Source: Babylonia areolata
Lineage: Eukaryota > Mollusca > Gastropoda > Neogastropoda > Buccinidae
Direction: 5' to 3'
NCBI RefSeq assembly: GCF_041734735.1
Contig: NC_134900.1
Location: 27,744,137 to 27,808,136 of the forward strand
Length of the DNA: 64,000 bases
Position 1 is the stretch's first letter, and each line of letters begins with the position of its first letter. The notes beneath the pieces are model-generated. The model ran no database searches. It worked only from the letters and a program-made list of their open reading frames with translations, and was not told where the DNA came from. Positions 23,561-36,999 of the stretch are shown piece after piece. The translations under genes were made by a program, and so were the position numbers.

Positions 23561-26500
23561 TCATCATCATTGCTGGCACGTCTGAGCCTCATAACTATTT
23601 TATCGACATATGAGGACCTGTGTCAGTGGAATGCTTATCCAGACATTGACACAAGCACAGAGGCAAGCCCTAAGGGACGGAGTTGCTGGCACGATCAGTT
23701 GTGCATGAAAACCGACTTTTTGACAGGTTCGCTTGCACGTGTACCGACAGGACAAACTTCGTACCAGATTTCCGAGAACCTGATGAACGACAGGCCTGTA
23801 CAAGGTGTACATGATTGGAATGTAAGTTGTTATCGCGTGCATAGAAAACAAAGGCGAGTGGGCCGATTCCGTGACAGGTCTGCTAGTACGTGTGCAGACC
23901 ACAGACACAGACACGGGACATATATGCAGATCTCATCACAGTTTTGCTAACATGTCCTATAGGAAAGAATAAGGCAGACCTTCTAGGTGCAGTTTTGCCA
24001 GCATGCAGAAGCGGATTTCCAATACGTTTGTTCTTCTGTGCGTGACAGAGGTCATTCCTTGCTGGTACTCGTCCTGGACAATGAGACAGATTTTGTGATT
24101 CGTTATCAGGCATGCTCGATAAAGCCATCAAACAATTGTTTGGTGATTTTTTCATTTGTTCAGAGGTATCGTTTGTATCACCTACCCCTCTCGCTTACGC
24201 ACGCACGTATACGGTAATTAAAAAAATCATCATTGAACATTACAGCGCATGTGTACGATAATTTCATTGTTAAACATGACCGATACTTATTTATATATTG
24301 TCATGTATACTCAGCATTGTCCACGGCTTTCATACTCGGATAGCATTCATGATGGTTGTAAAATCGATTTCGTATGACATTTACATTGCGTTATGATACG
24401 CTTGCTTTGGATACAATAAGATCTGAGTGGGTGGACCTATTATAATTATGTGTTCTCTCTGACATTTATCTCTGTTCTTTTCTATACCTCTCACTCTGTG
24501 TGTGTGTGTGTGTATTATTCAAGATGCGGGGCTCATTGAAATTTTTTTTTTCAATCTTATAGAATAGTACTTAATGTGGAGACGTCGTCTATTCCCGAAA
24601 CACTTTGTCACAAAACAGATCGATGCATTGTAGCTTTTTGTGCCCTTTCATCTTTTTTTATTTATTAAAAAAAAAAAAATTATTACATCATGGCAATATC
24701 TCGCTTCTGTTTATTAAGCACGATATTTTTATATATATATATATATTCCTTGTTCAGTTGTGTATAGTATACTTCATCTAAAATTGCGTCAATATAAGAA
24801 ATGCAATACCCTGTATGTATCCATTAACGTGATAATATTTTACAGATGAAATAACTGGTTATGAAACAGGTGGTACGTTGTGACGATATGGTCGTACGTA
24901 TTTTAGATCGTTTATTTTTCTCGCTGTTGGTGATGTTGTTTGGTATCAAAGTAAGACGAAAGAATTATTCCCGATACTGTTCAATCTCTGAAACATCTGG
25001 AAATTTTTCGTGTTCGTATTTTAAGACGAGCCGCGTATGTAGAGTGTGTGCGTACGTGTGTGTTTGGGTGGAAGCGTGTGAGTGCGCGCTTATGTTATGT
25101 TTGAACCAGTTTACGTGTTCATATTAAGTTGAATACTGTGATGATAACGTATGAACCAATTTACATGTTACATATTAAGTTGACTACTGTGATAACCTTT
25201 TAATCATTGAAGTGACAGCAGCAAACTGTGATAATATAACTGTTCCAGTCTTGTTGGTAGGTAAAATTGTTACGCTGTTGACAGTAATCATACATTACTG
25301 CAACTGAATGTGTGAAAATTTAGACATTTCACTGATAATCCGTGACAAATGTTTATATGGAATTTTACATTAAAACTGAATGGACCATCTTGGGGAAATA
25401 AAGGAATGAATAATCAGCTTTTTTTTTTTTTTTTTTGTAACCTTTCTCTTTTCTGTTGTTGAAATGATGTTCTGTGAGCATGTCTGAGTGTGACTGGCGA
25501 TAATTATTCTACGCGGAAGAAACCAGTACTTGCTTGTATTGTAAATGAGTCACGGCAGTGATGCACCTACTATAGAATTTTGTGCCGTGTGTTTTTCTTT
25601 CTTTTGTTATTGTTCTTCTTCGTGTCATCCAATCGGATTATTTCTCTCTTTTTCGGCAATGTGAATTGAAAGTCACGAAAATATATGATAACATGGAGCA
25701 CCAGACTGATATCGTAAATACGCGACTGTGCACGCACGCTTGAACGCACGCACGCACTGACGGTACACACACACACACACACACGAGTGCGTCTACATCA
25801 CTTCCCCTTCCTCGTCCCTTCACAACGGACCATCACAGAAATGGCAAAGGTGTGTAGCGGGAAGATAATTATCCCCAAACAAAAAGCGTAATCTTGCGTA
25901 CATGCAGGCATGCACATCTTCAGGCGCACGCGCGCACGCACACACACAAATATACACACACAGGCATACATACATACAACCATGGCACATACATAGTCAT
26001 ACAATACATACATACTGGCATGCTTGCAGTGCATACATACATACAACTATGGCACACACACACACACACACACACATTATCATACGCACACACCAATGCA
26101 GACACACAAGCACACATCAATACATACACACAAACATACCAGTGAGTCAAAAATAGCGTTACCACCATTGAGATCGACTGATACACTGAAACTGACTACG
26201 AAGACCGTAACCGACATCGATACATTGCACGGCTGTCTCTGCACGGCAGTGAGCAGGTCAGGACCGAGCACTCCTGTTCATTCTTTTCAAGCTTTTAGAT
26301 AAGAGAGGCGGTGTCTTCAAGACTCATGCGTAATACCCACTTAATTACAAAGGGGAAGAAGGCGAAAAAAAAGAAAGAAAAAAGACACCGCAAAGCAGAT
26401 CATCTGGTTCACACACACACACACGGTGATATGACCTTGACTTCTGATCTTAAAAAAGCATTTTATATTCTGGCCAAAATGAATAAATGTAAAAAGTGAA

Positions 26501-26880
26501 TGCCAGTGAAAAGCTAAAGTTCTATCATGCTTCTACATTTTTCAATTTCGCTGTGCCGTGACCTCATGAACTTTCACCTCTCATCCCGCTAACTATTATA
26601 TCTTTATAAAGCATACTGACTTGGAAGGTCTCAACTGATCATACTTCCACCCTACCAAGTTTGACTCGTTCCAGTCTAACTTGTTGTGGCCGCTGAGAAA
26701 ATGCAAACGTTTTAAAGTTTACCACGGACCCACATGCACCAAATAATTGCTCAGACACCTTTCCACACGTGAATTAAAAATCCTGCCATGACGAACAAAC
26801 AAAAACATTGATGCACATGTACAGAAGTGACACATCTGTGTAAGCGTTGGATTATAATGCACGACAGTGGCGTTTTATTC
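23561..26880. other. 3' flank of the unknown gene; no other gene seen
   Basis: AT-rich. An AATAAA at about 25391-25396 could be a distal poly(A) signal. CA repeats lie at 25762-25784 and 25930-26130, with CATA/TACA interruptions. No supported coding exon. Confidence 0.45.
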
Positions 26881-26924
26881 ATTCATTCATTCATGAAGCG
26901 CTTTGCTCCTGCTGCTGTCTGTCG

Positions 26925-27028
26925 TTGGGTTACGCTGCTGGTCAGGCATCTGCTTGGCAGATGTGGTGTAGTGTATATGGATTTGTCCGAACGCAGTGAC
27001 GCCTCCTTGAGCTACTGAAACTGAAACT
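26925..27028 (+). mobile_element. SINE type A tail module, truncated
   Basis: From gttgggttacgctgctggtc through cgcagtgacgcctccttgag to repeated gaaact; the head and middle modules seen at 285-548 are missing. Preceded by an ATTC repeat. Confidence 0.85.
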
Positions 27029-27765
27029 AATTGCTTGCCGCCATAACCATCTGTCCTCGCCATTTCCCAGCACTTTAATTATCATTAATTTCTTAAGAGA
27101 ACCTGATTTAAGAGTGAAAATGTTCTTCAATACTTAAGGCATTTTACTTGCATTGTTATTTCCTCGTTTTGACAGAATTCTGACGTGAAGGGTGGTTACT
27201 CATACACGGCCAAGTGTTTTTAGATTTTAAAATTTACCTCCCTTGCTGAACTCATACTTTTATATGACCCCCAGCCAAGAACAAATTTCGGATCGTGTCA
27301 CGAAGCACATTTGGGCTGGAAATTTAACTTAACAATGAAAATCACTTCCATTTATACTTGTGCTATTTACTTCTTAGATTCATACCACTATGCTTGTTTC
27401 ACATATTTGCTGGCTTATAACAGTTCATATTATTTTCTTTGTGGAAGAAACTTGATGCTTTACAAGTTTATTGACTGTGAAGCTTTGAGACATGATGTTA
27501 ATTACTCCAAATAAGACATTAAAGAGGAAATTTTCCATTATATATATTCACATTATGTAACAAATGAATATATATAGGCTGTTACTTCACTTTAATACAT
27601 GGGCATTGAATATAGAACACATATATTTTTCAAAGGTAGAAAATATGTGCAGTCAATCTAATAGATGATACCAGTACATTTTCATGAACAGATATGAAAT
27701 TATACACACTTATTACGATTTGATAGAAATACTGATTTGTTGAGTAACGGGAATGTTTATTTCTG

Positions 27766-28006
27766 TGATGGTTAACTCACTCAGTACGGCCAGTCCTCTC
27801 TTCTCCTCTACACAGACCCCTCGGATGTCCAGTGGGTGTCTAAATGACCCAACCTTTAGCTTCCGTCGTCAGAACTGCGGTATTCTTTGTCAACATTCAC
27901 CTCTTCAGTATAAGCGTTCCGCTTGCAATATTTTGATGATGGTAATTGGGATGAAACCCTGTTAACGTCGTCTCTTTCGCTGTTCGTATGCAGAGAGTTA
28001 AACTAA
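27766..28006. mobile_element. MITE-like element with imperfect terminal inverted repeats
   Basis: Left end ggttaactcactcagtacgg and right end cgttcgtatgcagagagtta, then aac, are imperfect inverses (gttaactc...ac/gttaactctct...ac). About 240 bp, no coding capacity. I associate this sequence with a common gastropod repeat; target duplication not clear. Confidence 0.55.
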
Positions 28007-28254
28007 CAGTTACCTGATCAACTATTTCGTCATCCATGTCAGGAAAAATATTACAGTAAACTAGCTGTATGTTTTATATGGAGTACAAATAAAAGCAAGG
28101 CAAATCATTGTATCTGGGATTGGTGCAATCATTATGTTGCAACTGTTTATCCTCAATGCCCCAACAGTGGTCAAAGGATTAAGTGTTCTTAATTCTTGTG
28201 GAAATCATGATAGCCTTCACCCTCACATGCTTACTTGTTCACATATTATGCACA

Positions 28255-28300
28255 TGTGTGTGTGTGTGTGTGTGCGTGTGTGTGTGTGTGTGGATGTGTG
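28255..28300. repeat. GT microsatellite
   Basis: GT run with a few variants, about 40 bp. Confidence 0.9.
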
Positions 28301-28590
28301 TGAATCTTCCTGCATCATGTATACTTTGTGTATATGTATGTGTAAATGTACTCATATAGTCCATGTGAATGCATCTTAAAATAATAATAATATCCTCACA
28401 TGCATGACAGATTCTGGATATGGACAATGGGTAAGTTGTGCACACATGCATGCGTGTGCTCGCGCTTGTGTAAGAAAATGACACAATCACATCTGCCTGA
28501 CGTGAAAATTTTGCTTCACAACTGATTATGACTTAAGAACAATGTGTTAATTCATCATTATTTACAGCATTCGCCTGTTTTTGTTTGTGT

Positions 28591-28983
28591 GGAGTGATGG
28601 CCTAGAGGTAACGCGTCCGCCTTGGAAGCAAGAGAACCCGAGTGCACTGGTTCGAATCACGGCTCAGCCTCCGATATTTTCTCCCCCTCCACTAGACCTT
28701 GAGTGGTGGTCTGGACGCTGGTCATTCGGATGAGACCATAAACCGAGGTCCCATGTGCAGCATGCACTTAGCGCACGTAAAAGAACCCACGACAACAAAA
28801 GGGTTGTTCCTGGCAAAATTCTATAGAAAAATCCACTTCGATAGGAAAAACAAATAAAACTGCATGCAGAAAAAAATACAAAAAAATGGGTGGCGCTGTA
28901 CTATAGCGACGCGCTCTCCCTGGGGAGAGCAGCCCGAATTTCACACAGAGAAAGCTGTTGTGATAAAAAGAAATACAAATACA
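28591..28983 (+). mobile_element. SINE type B, full length
   Basis: tRNA-like head (A-box region ggcctagaggtaacgcg; B box ggttcgaatcacg), then a middle module shared with SINE type A (tcggatgagaccataaaccg, tgtgcagca, aaaagaaccca, ggttgttcctggcaaaatt), then a different tail (gggtggcgctgtactatagc, gacgcgctctccc) ending in aaatacaaatac. No clean target duplication found. Confidence 0.88.
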
Positions 28984-29705
28984 ACCCTGAAAAAGGCAAG
29001 CATAATCAATGTATCCTCCAATTTGCTTCACAATGTTGCAATGACACTTGGATTAACAGAGCCTGACAATAATTCTGTTTGATTCAGACGATGACGGAAT
29101 TGGATTTGGAACTGGTAATGCTCAGGACATGTCAGGACAACTGTATCATGGAAGATGTTTCTGTTGGACGAGGCTGATTTCGTTTTCTGTTTCTTTTCTA
29201 TCTTGACAACTTGGTGCAACCCCCCCCCCCACCCACCCACCACCCAAAAAAAACCCCTATTCTTTCTGTTGGCGAAACTAAAGGGTTCTTTTTTGTTTTG
29301 ACAACTTGGTGCAAAGCATAACAAAAGAAACAAGAATCCAAAAATAGATTTTTTTTTTAATTTAATTTTATATTTATTTATTTTTTGGTACTGTGCCATA
29401 TGAACTATCAATGTTGTTGTTTTGTTTTTTGTTGTTGTTTTTGTTTATTTAGGTTGTTGGAGGATGTGTGCCGCTGGCATATGTTGTCATGTCTTACTTG
29501 CTGAAATACCACATTTAAATATGCGCAACAAACACTGACTCTGTATTCAATTATTCTTCAACTTATGACACGATTCAACCAGAAGGAGCATGTGTTCACC
29601 ATTGGATAATATGTGTGCATGTCTTTGCACAGCGTTCGTCAAGGGTACATGTTTACGCTGGAAAGTGTATATATATATACTGTGATATAGTGCAATACTG
29701 TTGTA

Positions 29706-29748
<43 letters not shown>

Positions 29749-29756
29749 TGTGTGTA
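29706..29756. repeat. GT microsatellite
   Basis: Nearly pure GT, about 50 bp. Confidence 0.95.
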
Positions 29757-29849
29757 AACCACAAAAAAGAAAAAAAAATTAGGTGAGGCAAATAATTCTA
29801 GAGATGCTTTTTTAAATCTTTTATATCTTTCTGCATCAGTGTGTGTGAC

Positions 29850-30132
29850 AGTTTTTATTTCTATATTTTTATTTATTTATTTAATTTATTTTTTTGTACG
29901 CTTATAGTTGACTTCATCAAGTTTTTGCGCCTTATACATATTATTATTAGTATTAGTAGTTCTTTTTTTATGTATTTATCTATTATTTATGAACTCTTTT
30001 TTTTTTCTCAAGGCCTGACTAAGCGCGTTGGGTTACACTGCTGGTCAGACATCTGCTTGGCAGATGTGGTGTAGCGTATATGGATTTGTCTGAACGCAGT
30101 GACGCCTCCTTGAGCAACTGAAACTGAAACTC
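29850..30132 (+). mobile_element. SINE type A tail joined to an AT-rich 5' part
   Basis: Tail module from ctcaaggcctgactaagcgc to the gaaact repeats. The 150 bp before it (ATTT-rich, with tatctattatttat and a poly-T) also matches the region 5' of the minus-strand copy at 44214-44343, so the two form a variant with an AT-rich 5' part in place of a tRNA head. Confidence 0.75.
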
Positions 30133-30355
30133 ACAGGAGAAGTATTCCAATGTGCCCACTACCCACTGTACCCACTACTCAATGTACCCACTACCTAGCG
30201 TGCCCATGGACCAATGCAAGTACATGCTCTTTGATATTACTATCAACCTCACCTTAGTGGAATAAATCACAGTAACATACCCAGCTTTCGCGAGTCTCGG
30301 CACTGCACTGGTTATGGCGTCACTCCACCTGATGTTCTCTTATTGTCAAGAGCTA

Positions 30356-30356
<1 letters not shown>

Positions 30357-30405
<49 letters not shown>

Positions 30406-30407
30406 AT
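30357..30407. repeat. GT microsatellite
   Basis: Pure GT run, about 48 bp. Confidence 0.95.
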
Positions 30408-31714
30408 GTTTGGTGCATGTATATGAATACCAAACACAGTTCACTGTTAAATTCTCTCATTTTGGATACTTGTGTTTGTACCGTAAGGTTCCCTCCCTTG
30501 TATAAAGTATGACTGTAGGTTATTCTTATTTATTCTTGCTGCTTTTAGTCCAGCCGACCGCACAGGGCCATATCAGGGCTGTTGAACCATACAAATGCTC
30601 AACCGCGTCAACACAAAACACACAGTTCATGACACAGTATCCCAACCATTTAGCTCCTTATGGCAAATAAGACTAGGCCATGCTGAGGACGCCAGGCATT
30701 CCGCTTAATTTATCATCCCCAGATTACAAAAAAATCGTAAAAAAGTATTAAAAAAAAAAAATAAAAATAAAAAACAACTATATTCTTCAAAGCAAAAAAA
30801 AAAAAAAAAAAAAAAAACACATAAAAAAGGCCATATAGGCAAATAACACTGCAGAATGGGCAGCTGGTGCCCATCCCAATGATTACATCTCACTACCTAA
30901 TCGCCAAAGCAAAACAGCACAGATGGTACATCATAGACTGTGGAAAAGAGAAAAAAAAGTGTCAAGGCTTGCTTGAAAAAAAGAAAGGGGAATGGACTGG
31001 GAAGGCAGAAAAAAGGCAGAAACAAAGAGTGACAGAAAAGAGGAAATTTCTAGCACAGAATATTTCCAGAAGGCAGGGATGCTATTTATACTGAAAGACT
31101 CTTGGCATCCCCACGGGAGGGGATGAATGTATGTGCATGTATGTGCACATACACAAATACAACATGTGTGTCTATGAGTGTGCACTCACAGGTGTCTGTG
31201 ATTTAACATAAAATTGACCAAAAGGATATTCTGGCTACAGTGAATTCACATATCCAGACATTCTATATAAAAAATTTTTAAAAACCAACAACAAAAAACA
31301 TACAACAAAAATCACTCCTTCAGTGGTGTTTAATTCATTCAGATTAATTCAAGTCAAAATAACTATATACCCAAAATGAAGAGAAAAAAAAGCAACAATA
31401 AAACTGATATTCCAGACTCAGTCAGTGCCAAAAACATGAACAAAATGTATAATGCTCAGATCAAACCACCCTCGGTTGTCGATTATAAAATCATATATTG
31501 GTCCACTTAGTGAGTGGAATGAAATAAGCAGTACCCAACTTAAATCAAACGGGTTATCAATAAAACAACAAAAAGAATCTCACCATCATGATCCAGTGTT
31601 TGCTATTCCTACACCAACATCTCTTGCATCTTGCTAACAACAAAATAAATTCTAATCCACATTAAGGTGATTTAAAACACGTGCATTACCCTATTCACTT
31701 TCATAGACAGCAAT

Positions 31715-31858
31715 AATAAAACATCAATTACGAGTACTTAAAAGACCACATTCATAAATTCTTTTGTACTCTGCAAAACAAACCATATAAAACATCAATT
31801 ACGAGTACTTAAAAGACCACATTCATAAATTCTTTTGTACTCTGCAAAACAAACCATC
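31715..31858 (+). repeat. 71-bp tandem duplication
   Basis: Two virtually identical copies with anchors acatcaatta at 31721 and 31792. Identity suggests a recent event or an assembly slip. Confidence 0.9.
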
Positions 31859-32502
31859 ATGTCCATTGTGTTTACAGTCTCACAAAATGAGACAATTTGA
31901 TCTGAAGAAGATCACAGTTACATACTGGGCACAGACAAGATATATTATGTCCGCTTCATCTTCAGAAACAAAAGGAATGTTAGCAAAATTAATGTACAAC
32001 ACCTCATATTGACACTTTATCAAAACACACTCAAAAACAACTACAACATTTCGTCTGAAAAAAAAAACATCTTGGAGTTCAATATCATTTCTCTAAAAAA
32101 AAATTTTTTTTAAAGTGAGAACAATAATTTGTATATTCAACAATATTCATATAAGACTGCATCAACAACAACAGAAACAATAAAAAAAAGAAAAAAAAGA
32201 ATGATAATTGTGCACTTCGGATAATTGAAAATAAAATCTGTGTATCATTTTTTTTTTTTAATGTGTTTCACCACACAAGCACAAAAAATAAAATCTTTTT
32301 GCCCCACAAGCATGAAAATAACTTCTGTTTACCAAATGATTTTTTTTAAATGTGTTCTTTTTTTTTTTTTTTTCTTTTTTTTAAGCAAACTCCCACGTCA
32401 GTGTGAAAATTAGAAAATAACTTTTTACCAGATAGGTTTCTTTTTACTCATAAAATAACATCCTTCTACCACAAAAAAAACTGAAATTGTTTTACCACAC
32501 AT

Positions 32503-32553
<51 letters not shown>

Positions 32554-32936
32554 AACTTGTTTTGCCGCATCCAATAATAACTCTTTTTTTATTACACAAA
32601 AATAAAACCCATTTTACCACACAAAAGAAATTATATTCTTTTTACCTACAAAAAATGGTTTCTTTTTTCAAATTTTGCGGTGAGAGTTATGGGCGAGGAG
32701 GTCAATAAGGGATATAAGACAAGGGTTCCAATGGTGAAGGATGGGGCCGAAACATTTTATTACTGCATTGCACCATATCGGTGCAACCCTACCACCTGCC
32801 AGGCTTTAACAACCCTGTGTGTGTCAAGTGTGTGTACGACCGTGTGTGTGTGTGTGTGTGGCCATATTATATGCATAGACACAAACACACATACTCACAC
32901 AACCACACACACACACACATACACACACACAAATAA

Positions 32937-32938
<2 letters not shown>

Positions 32939-32998
<60 letters not shown>
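32939..32998. repeat. AT microsatellite
   Basis: About 29 AT units following an ACACAC/AAAT tract. Confidence 0.95.
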
Positions 32999-33000
<2 letters not shown>

Positions 33001-33685
33001 GAGATTCTTGTTATTCTTGTGAAGAATAACTAAACATCAACCATCTCTCAGCTGTGACATTTTCATATAGCACTGTATCAATGTAAAGGTATCACAATGA
33101 AATGTTGCTGAGAATTTAACCCTGCTGCTGGATGGCTGGGTGATAGGCAACAGTACAGCCAGTTACCTTTATAAACCAGAATGCAAAGAAACCTGAAAAA
33201 GAAAATTAGGCACAAGTGGCAATGCAGTCAACTTCATTTACATAAACCTACCGACTATGTATATAAACAGGTATACCGACTATGTATATAAACAGGTATA
33301 CATATACAACAGTGTCACAACATGCACCTCAGGTGCAAAAAAGAATAAAACTTAATTAAAAAAAAAAAGAAAAAGAATTATCAACTAATCAAGTTCACAA
33401 AAAAATTCACAAAATCAAAGAAAAAAAAAACCAACAAAACCACCAACAACAAAAAACATGCCACTGAATGGGCCAGCTAGGCACCAGACGAACAAACTCA
33501 AAGAAAAGGAAAAAAAGCTTGAAACGAAGAGTGGTTAGAAAAGAGGAAATATCCAGCACAGAATTCCCAAGTGGGGATACTACATATGTAACTCACTCAG
33601 CCCTCACCAGAGCATTGCTAGGGCATTGATTTAAAAAAAAAAAAAAAAAAAAATTCAGTATGGTTTTCAATGCTCCTGCATATGA

Positions 33686-34213
33686 AAACAAGAGAGGCAA
33701 GGCCTTCAAGACTCACTTGTGACAAATTAAGTCCCCTAGCATTAATTACAGAGTAATTTCCCTTTTTTTACTATCTGCACCAAAACATTTGCAAAATAAA
33801 TAAAACTTCCATGCTTAGCAAAACAAGTTCCTGTTTGAACAAAAAATGATAATAATGACTGCTCTTGTTGTTGTGTCAGAATAAGAGGGCAAAGTGCCAA
33901 GTTTAGAGAATACAAAAAATATAAATATAACAGTAAATGCAGTTTCCATATAATTAGGCTTCTTTTTTTTATTTTTTTGTGCCCATCCCAGAGGTGCAAT
34001 ATTGTTTTAAATAAGATGACTGGAAAGAACAGAATTTTTCCTATTTTTATGCCTAATTTGGTGTCAACTGACAAAGTATTTGCAGAGAAAATGTCAATGT
34101 TAAAGTTTACCACGGACACACAGATACACGGACACACACACACACACACACACAGACAACCGAACACCGGGTTAAAACATAGACTCACTTTGTTTACACA
34201 AGTGAGTCAAAAA
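33686..34213. mobile_element. Hairpin-ended interspersed repeat, copy 1
   Basis: Left end agaggcaaggccttcaagac then tcacttgtga; right end is a hairpin: gactcactt (34182-34190), loop tgtttacac, aagtgagtc (34200-34208). The same gactcacttgtg motif is at the left end, so the termini are also inverted relative to each other. Contains a CA tract. Second copy at 38942-39554. No coding capacity. Probably a non-autonomous DNA element or foldback. Confidence 0.75.
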
Positions 34214-34427
34214 AAACACAAGCAAAAGGAACTAACTTCAACAGTATATCTGGCTTTGTCAGCATGCATCTAGCAATTGAAAAGAAAAAACAATCAATTT
34301 CAAGTTTATTTCCTATTGAGGGTTGGATGGGTTAAAACTGAAAAAGCGCCTCGCATCCCCCTTGTGGAGAGTGTCTAGGTTTTCATGTGTTTATTTCTAC
34401 TACAAAAATAGAAAAACAGCTACATGT

Positions 34428-34704
34428 TGTTATTCACTCTGATTGGTTCAAATGTTATTCACTCTGATTGGTTCAAATGTTATTCACTCTGATTGGTTAA
34501 AATGTGGTTATTCACTCTGATTGGTTCAAATGTTGTTATTCACTCTGAATGATTCAAATGTTGTTATTCACTCTGATTAGTTCAAATGTTATTCACTCTG
34601 ATTGGTTCAAATGTTATTCACTCTGATTAGTTCAAATGTGGTTATTCACTCTGATTGGTTCAACTGATTGGTTCAAATGTTGTTATTCACTCTGAATGGT
34701 TCTA
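34428..34704 (+). repeat. Minisatellite of 25-30 bp units containing CCAAT-type motif
   Basis: About ten copies of gttattcactctgattggtt followed by caaat, with small length variants. Each unit carries gattggtt, the inverse of a CCAAT box. Confidence 0.92.
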
Positions 34705-34709
34705 AAGTC

Positions 34710-35702
34710 TAGACTTGTGGAGACAACAGCACAGTTGTTCTCTGAAAACATCTGGGCATGAAGACAGAGAGAGAAAAACATTGAAAGAGAGCAACTTGGT
34801 TTGGCACAGAAGGGATGATAACCAGCATTCCTTTCCCTTTCGAACAATATACACTTAATCTCTCCGTTCGTACTGATCTGTTATAACACAGATCAATCAA
34901 CATGCGACACATATCCTAACATTATCATGCACAAGACGATTGAAAGAAATGCATGTCAAGTGTCTTTCTGTATCATTCACAGGAATGTGTATATTTATGT
35001 ATATACACTATTGTATGAAATGTAACATGTGAGGAGCAATGAATGAGTGTTAACCCCCACACCCCATTCCCCCCCAAAAAAAAAAAACAAAAAAACCCCC
35101 AAAAAACATTAATGGAATTATCTAGGTGGATGGACTGAGGTACCACGCCAACCATCACAAAATAGAAAAGCCACATTCCAAAATGAAATGTGGGTACATA
35201 ATATAAGGCACAGTATTAACCCCCTGTCTGCTGCTTAAGAGTATACTTGTAAGTGAAGGGCTGTGGTCTCAATGAGGTTAGAGAACTTACAGGTCAGGAT
35301 ATCAGTCTCCATACTCGAGTTGGACTCTTCTTCTTTTTGGACTGCATTACGTTTGTTCACCTATATCAACTACACTGTTGAAAAGTACACAAAACGTAAT
35401 AACTGCACTTCAAACTCCCATGAAACTGATCTGATTTCACCGAGGTTCTGCAGTCTGGGGGTTAAGTAAAACTTGAAGAAAGGACAAGACAAATGATGAC
35501 AGATATAGTTGACGGAAGTGACAGTGTAGCTGGAACAGTAAGAACACTTATGATGGATGCCAGAGCACAGTACTGGAACAGTGTAAAACCACCATTCTTG
35601 CGCAAAGAAAAGTCATCCTGGAATGTATCAGAAACACAAAATTTGGGCCAACTTACAAGAAAAAAAAATACATTAACAGCTTTCAGTCAATGTTGACAGT
35701 CA

Positions 35703-35756
<54 letters not shown>

Positions 35757-36085
35757 CTTCCCAGTTTAGTTTCTTTCATGACCTGAGAGAGAGAGAAGCG
35801 GGGAGAAGATGAGGAACTCGCAGAGAAGTTCACCTTCACAAAAATCTGACACAAAACTGTTTGGACTTAATTTTCTAATTAACTATCCAAAGTATTTGCT
35901 CATCTTCCAGGTACACTCAGAGATATCAACCAGTCCACAAACATGAACTTTTTTGAGAGACAGCCAGCCATCAGTGAATGTCCCCCACACTCTCTCCATT
36001 GTTCTGGTGGTGGTCAGCACTGTCTGATCTGGTGATAAAAACATGAAGCCTGCACAATATTCTGTGCTTTTGATCACTTGGGAAT
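34710..36085. other. No gene seen
   Basis: AT-rich spacer. Contains a pure GT run of about 48 bp (35704-35752). No supported exon. Confidence 0.5.
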
Positions 36086-36089
36086 ATAT

Positions 36090-36345
36090 ATGATAGTCAG
36101 TCGTGTCCGACTATGACCATCAGAACAGCAGAGGAGGCAACTGCTGTTCCAACTATTTGGGCTAGAATTTGATTATAGTGGAGAGTGTCTTGCCCAAGTA
36201 CATCCTCACTCTCTCGGCCAAGAGGGTTTTAGGACAGTCGGTGTTGGGATGGTTCCCAAAGGCCAACTAGCCCACAAGGCTGCAGCACTAAGAGCCAGTG
36301 CAATTTTGCCTCCTAGTTTGAGAGTCATAGTCCTTCACAAAAGAC
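36090..36345 (+). repeat. Interspersed repeat type E, uninterrupted copy
   Basis: Starts near gtcagtcgtgtccgactatg, includes gattatagtggagagtgtct and cactctctcggcc, and ends near agtcatagtccttcac. It matches 47607-47819 plus 48694-48751, where a type C SINE is inserted. At 36293-36303 the sequence agccagtgcaa is the uninterrupted target. Confidence 0.88.
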
Positions 36346-36510
36346 TAAGCTGTAAATGGTTTGCCACTGACTGGAGAAACCATTGATAATACAGCTCTCA
36401 CTTTGCTGTTGGCCCTAATGTAAACTTATGTCAATCTGTGATAAAAGCCGAAGTGTTGGGCCTTCGGTTGGGAATAAGATAGCCCAAACTGACCAAGACT
36501 GAGTACGAGT

Positions 36511-36995
36511 TCTTCAGTCTGCGACACTGCGTGTTCAAGTAAAGACCCTATTTCTCTTCACTCTGCCACACTGCGTGTTCACGTAAAGACCCTATTTCTC
36601 TTCACTCTGCCACACTGCGTGTTCAAGTAAAGACCCTATTTCTCTTCACTCTGCCACACTGCGTGTTCAAGTAAAGACCCTATTTCTCTTCACTCTGCCA
36701 CACTGCGTGTTCAAGTAAAGACCCTATTTCTCTTCACTCTGCCACACTGCATGTTCAAGTAAAGACCCTATTTCTCTTCACTCTGCCAGACTGCGTGTTC
36801 AAGTAAAGACCCTATTTCTCTTCAGTCTGCCACACTGCGTGTTCAAGTAAAGACCCTATTTCTCTTCAGTCTGCCACACTGCGTGTTCAAGTAAAGACCC
36901 TATTTCTCTTCACTCTGCCACACTGCGTGTTCAAGTAAAGACCCTATTTCTCTTCACTCTCCCACACTGCATGTTCAAGTAAAGACCCTATTTCT
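36511..36995 (+). repeat. 44-bp minisatellite, 11 copies
   Basis: Unit cactctgccacactgcgtgt then tcaagtaaagaccctatttc, tctt. Spacing is exactly 44 bp at the sampled anchors 36559, 36603 and 36647. Very few differences between copies, so homogenisation or expansion is recent. Confidence 0.95.
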
Positions 36996-36999
36996 TTCT

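Larger units (their letters stand above)
30410..33685. other. No gene seen; A-rich, low-complexity region
   Basis: No supported coding exon. Poly-A and poly-T runs, a 71-bp tandem duplication (31715-31858), CA run (32501-32551) and AT run (32939-32998). Two stretches (30980-31080 and 33490-33580) share diverged sequence around agaaaagaggaaat, so an old repeat is present. Confidence 0.5.

Noticed and set aside
34428-36995. Regular repeats as a CRISPR array
   Set aside because: Units are contiguous or near-identical throughout with no unique spacers, and the genome is eukaryotic.
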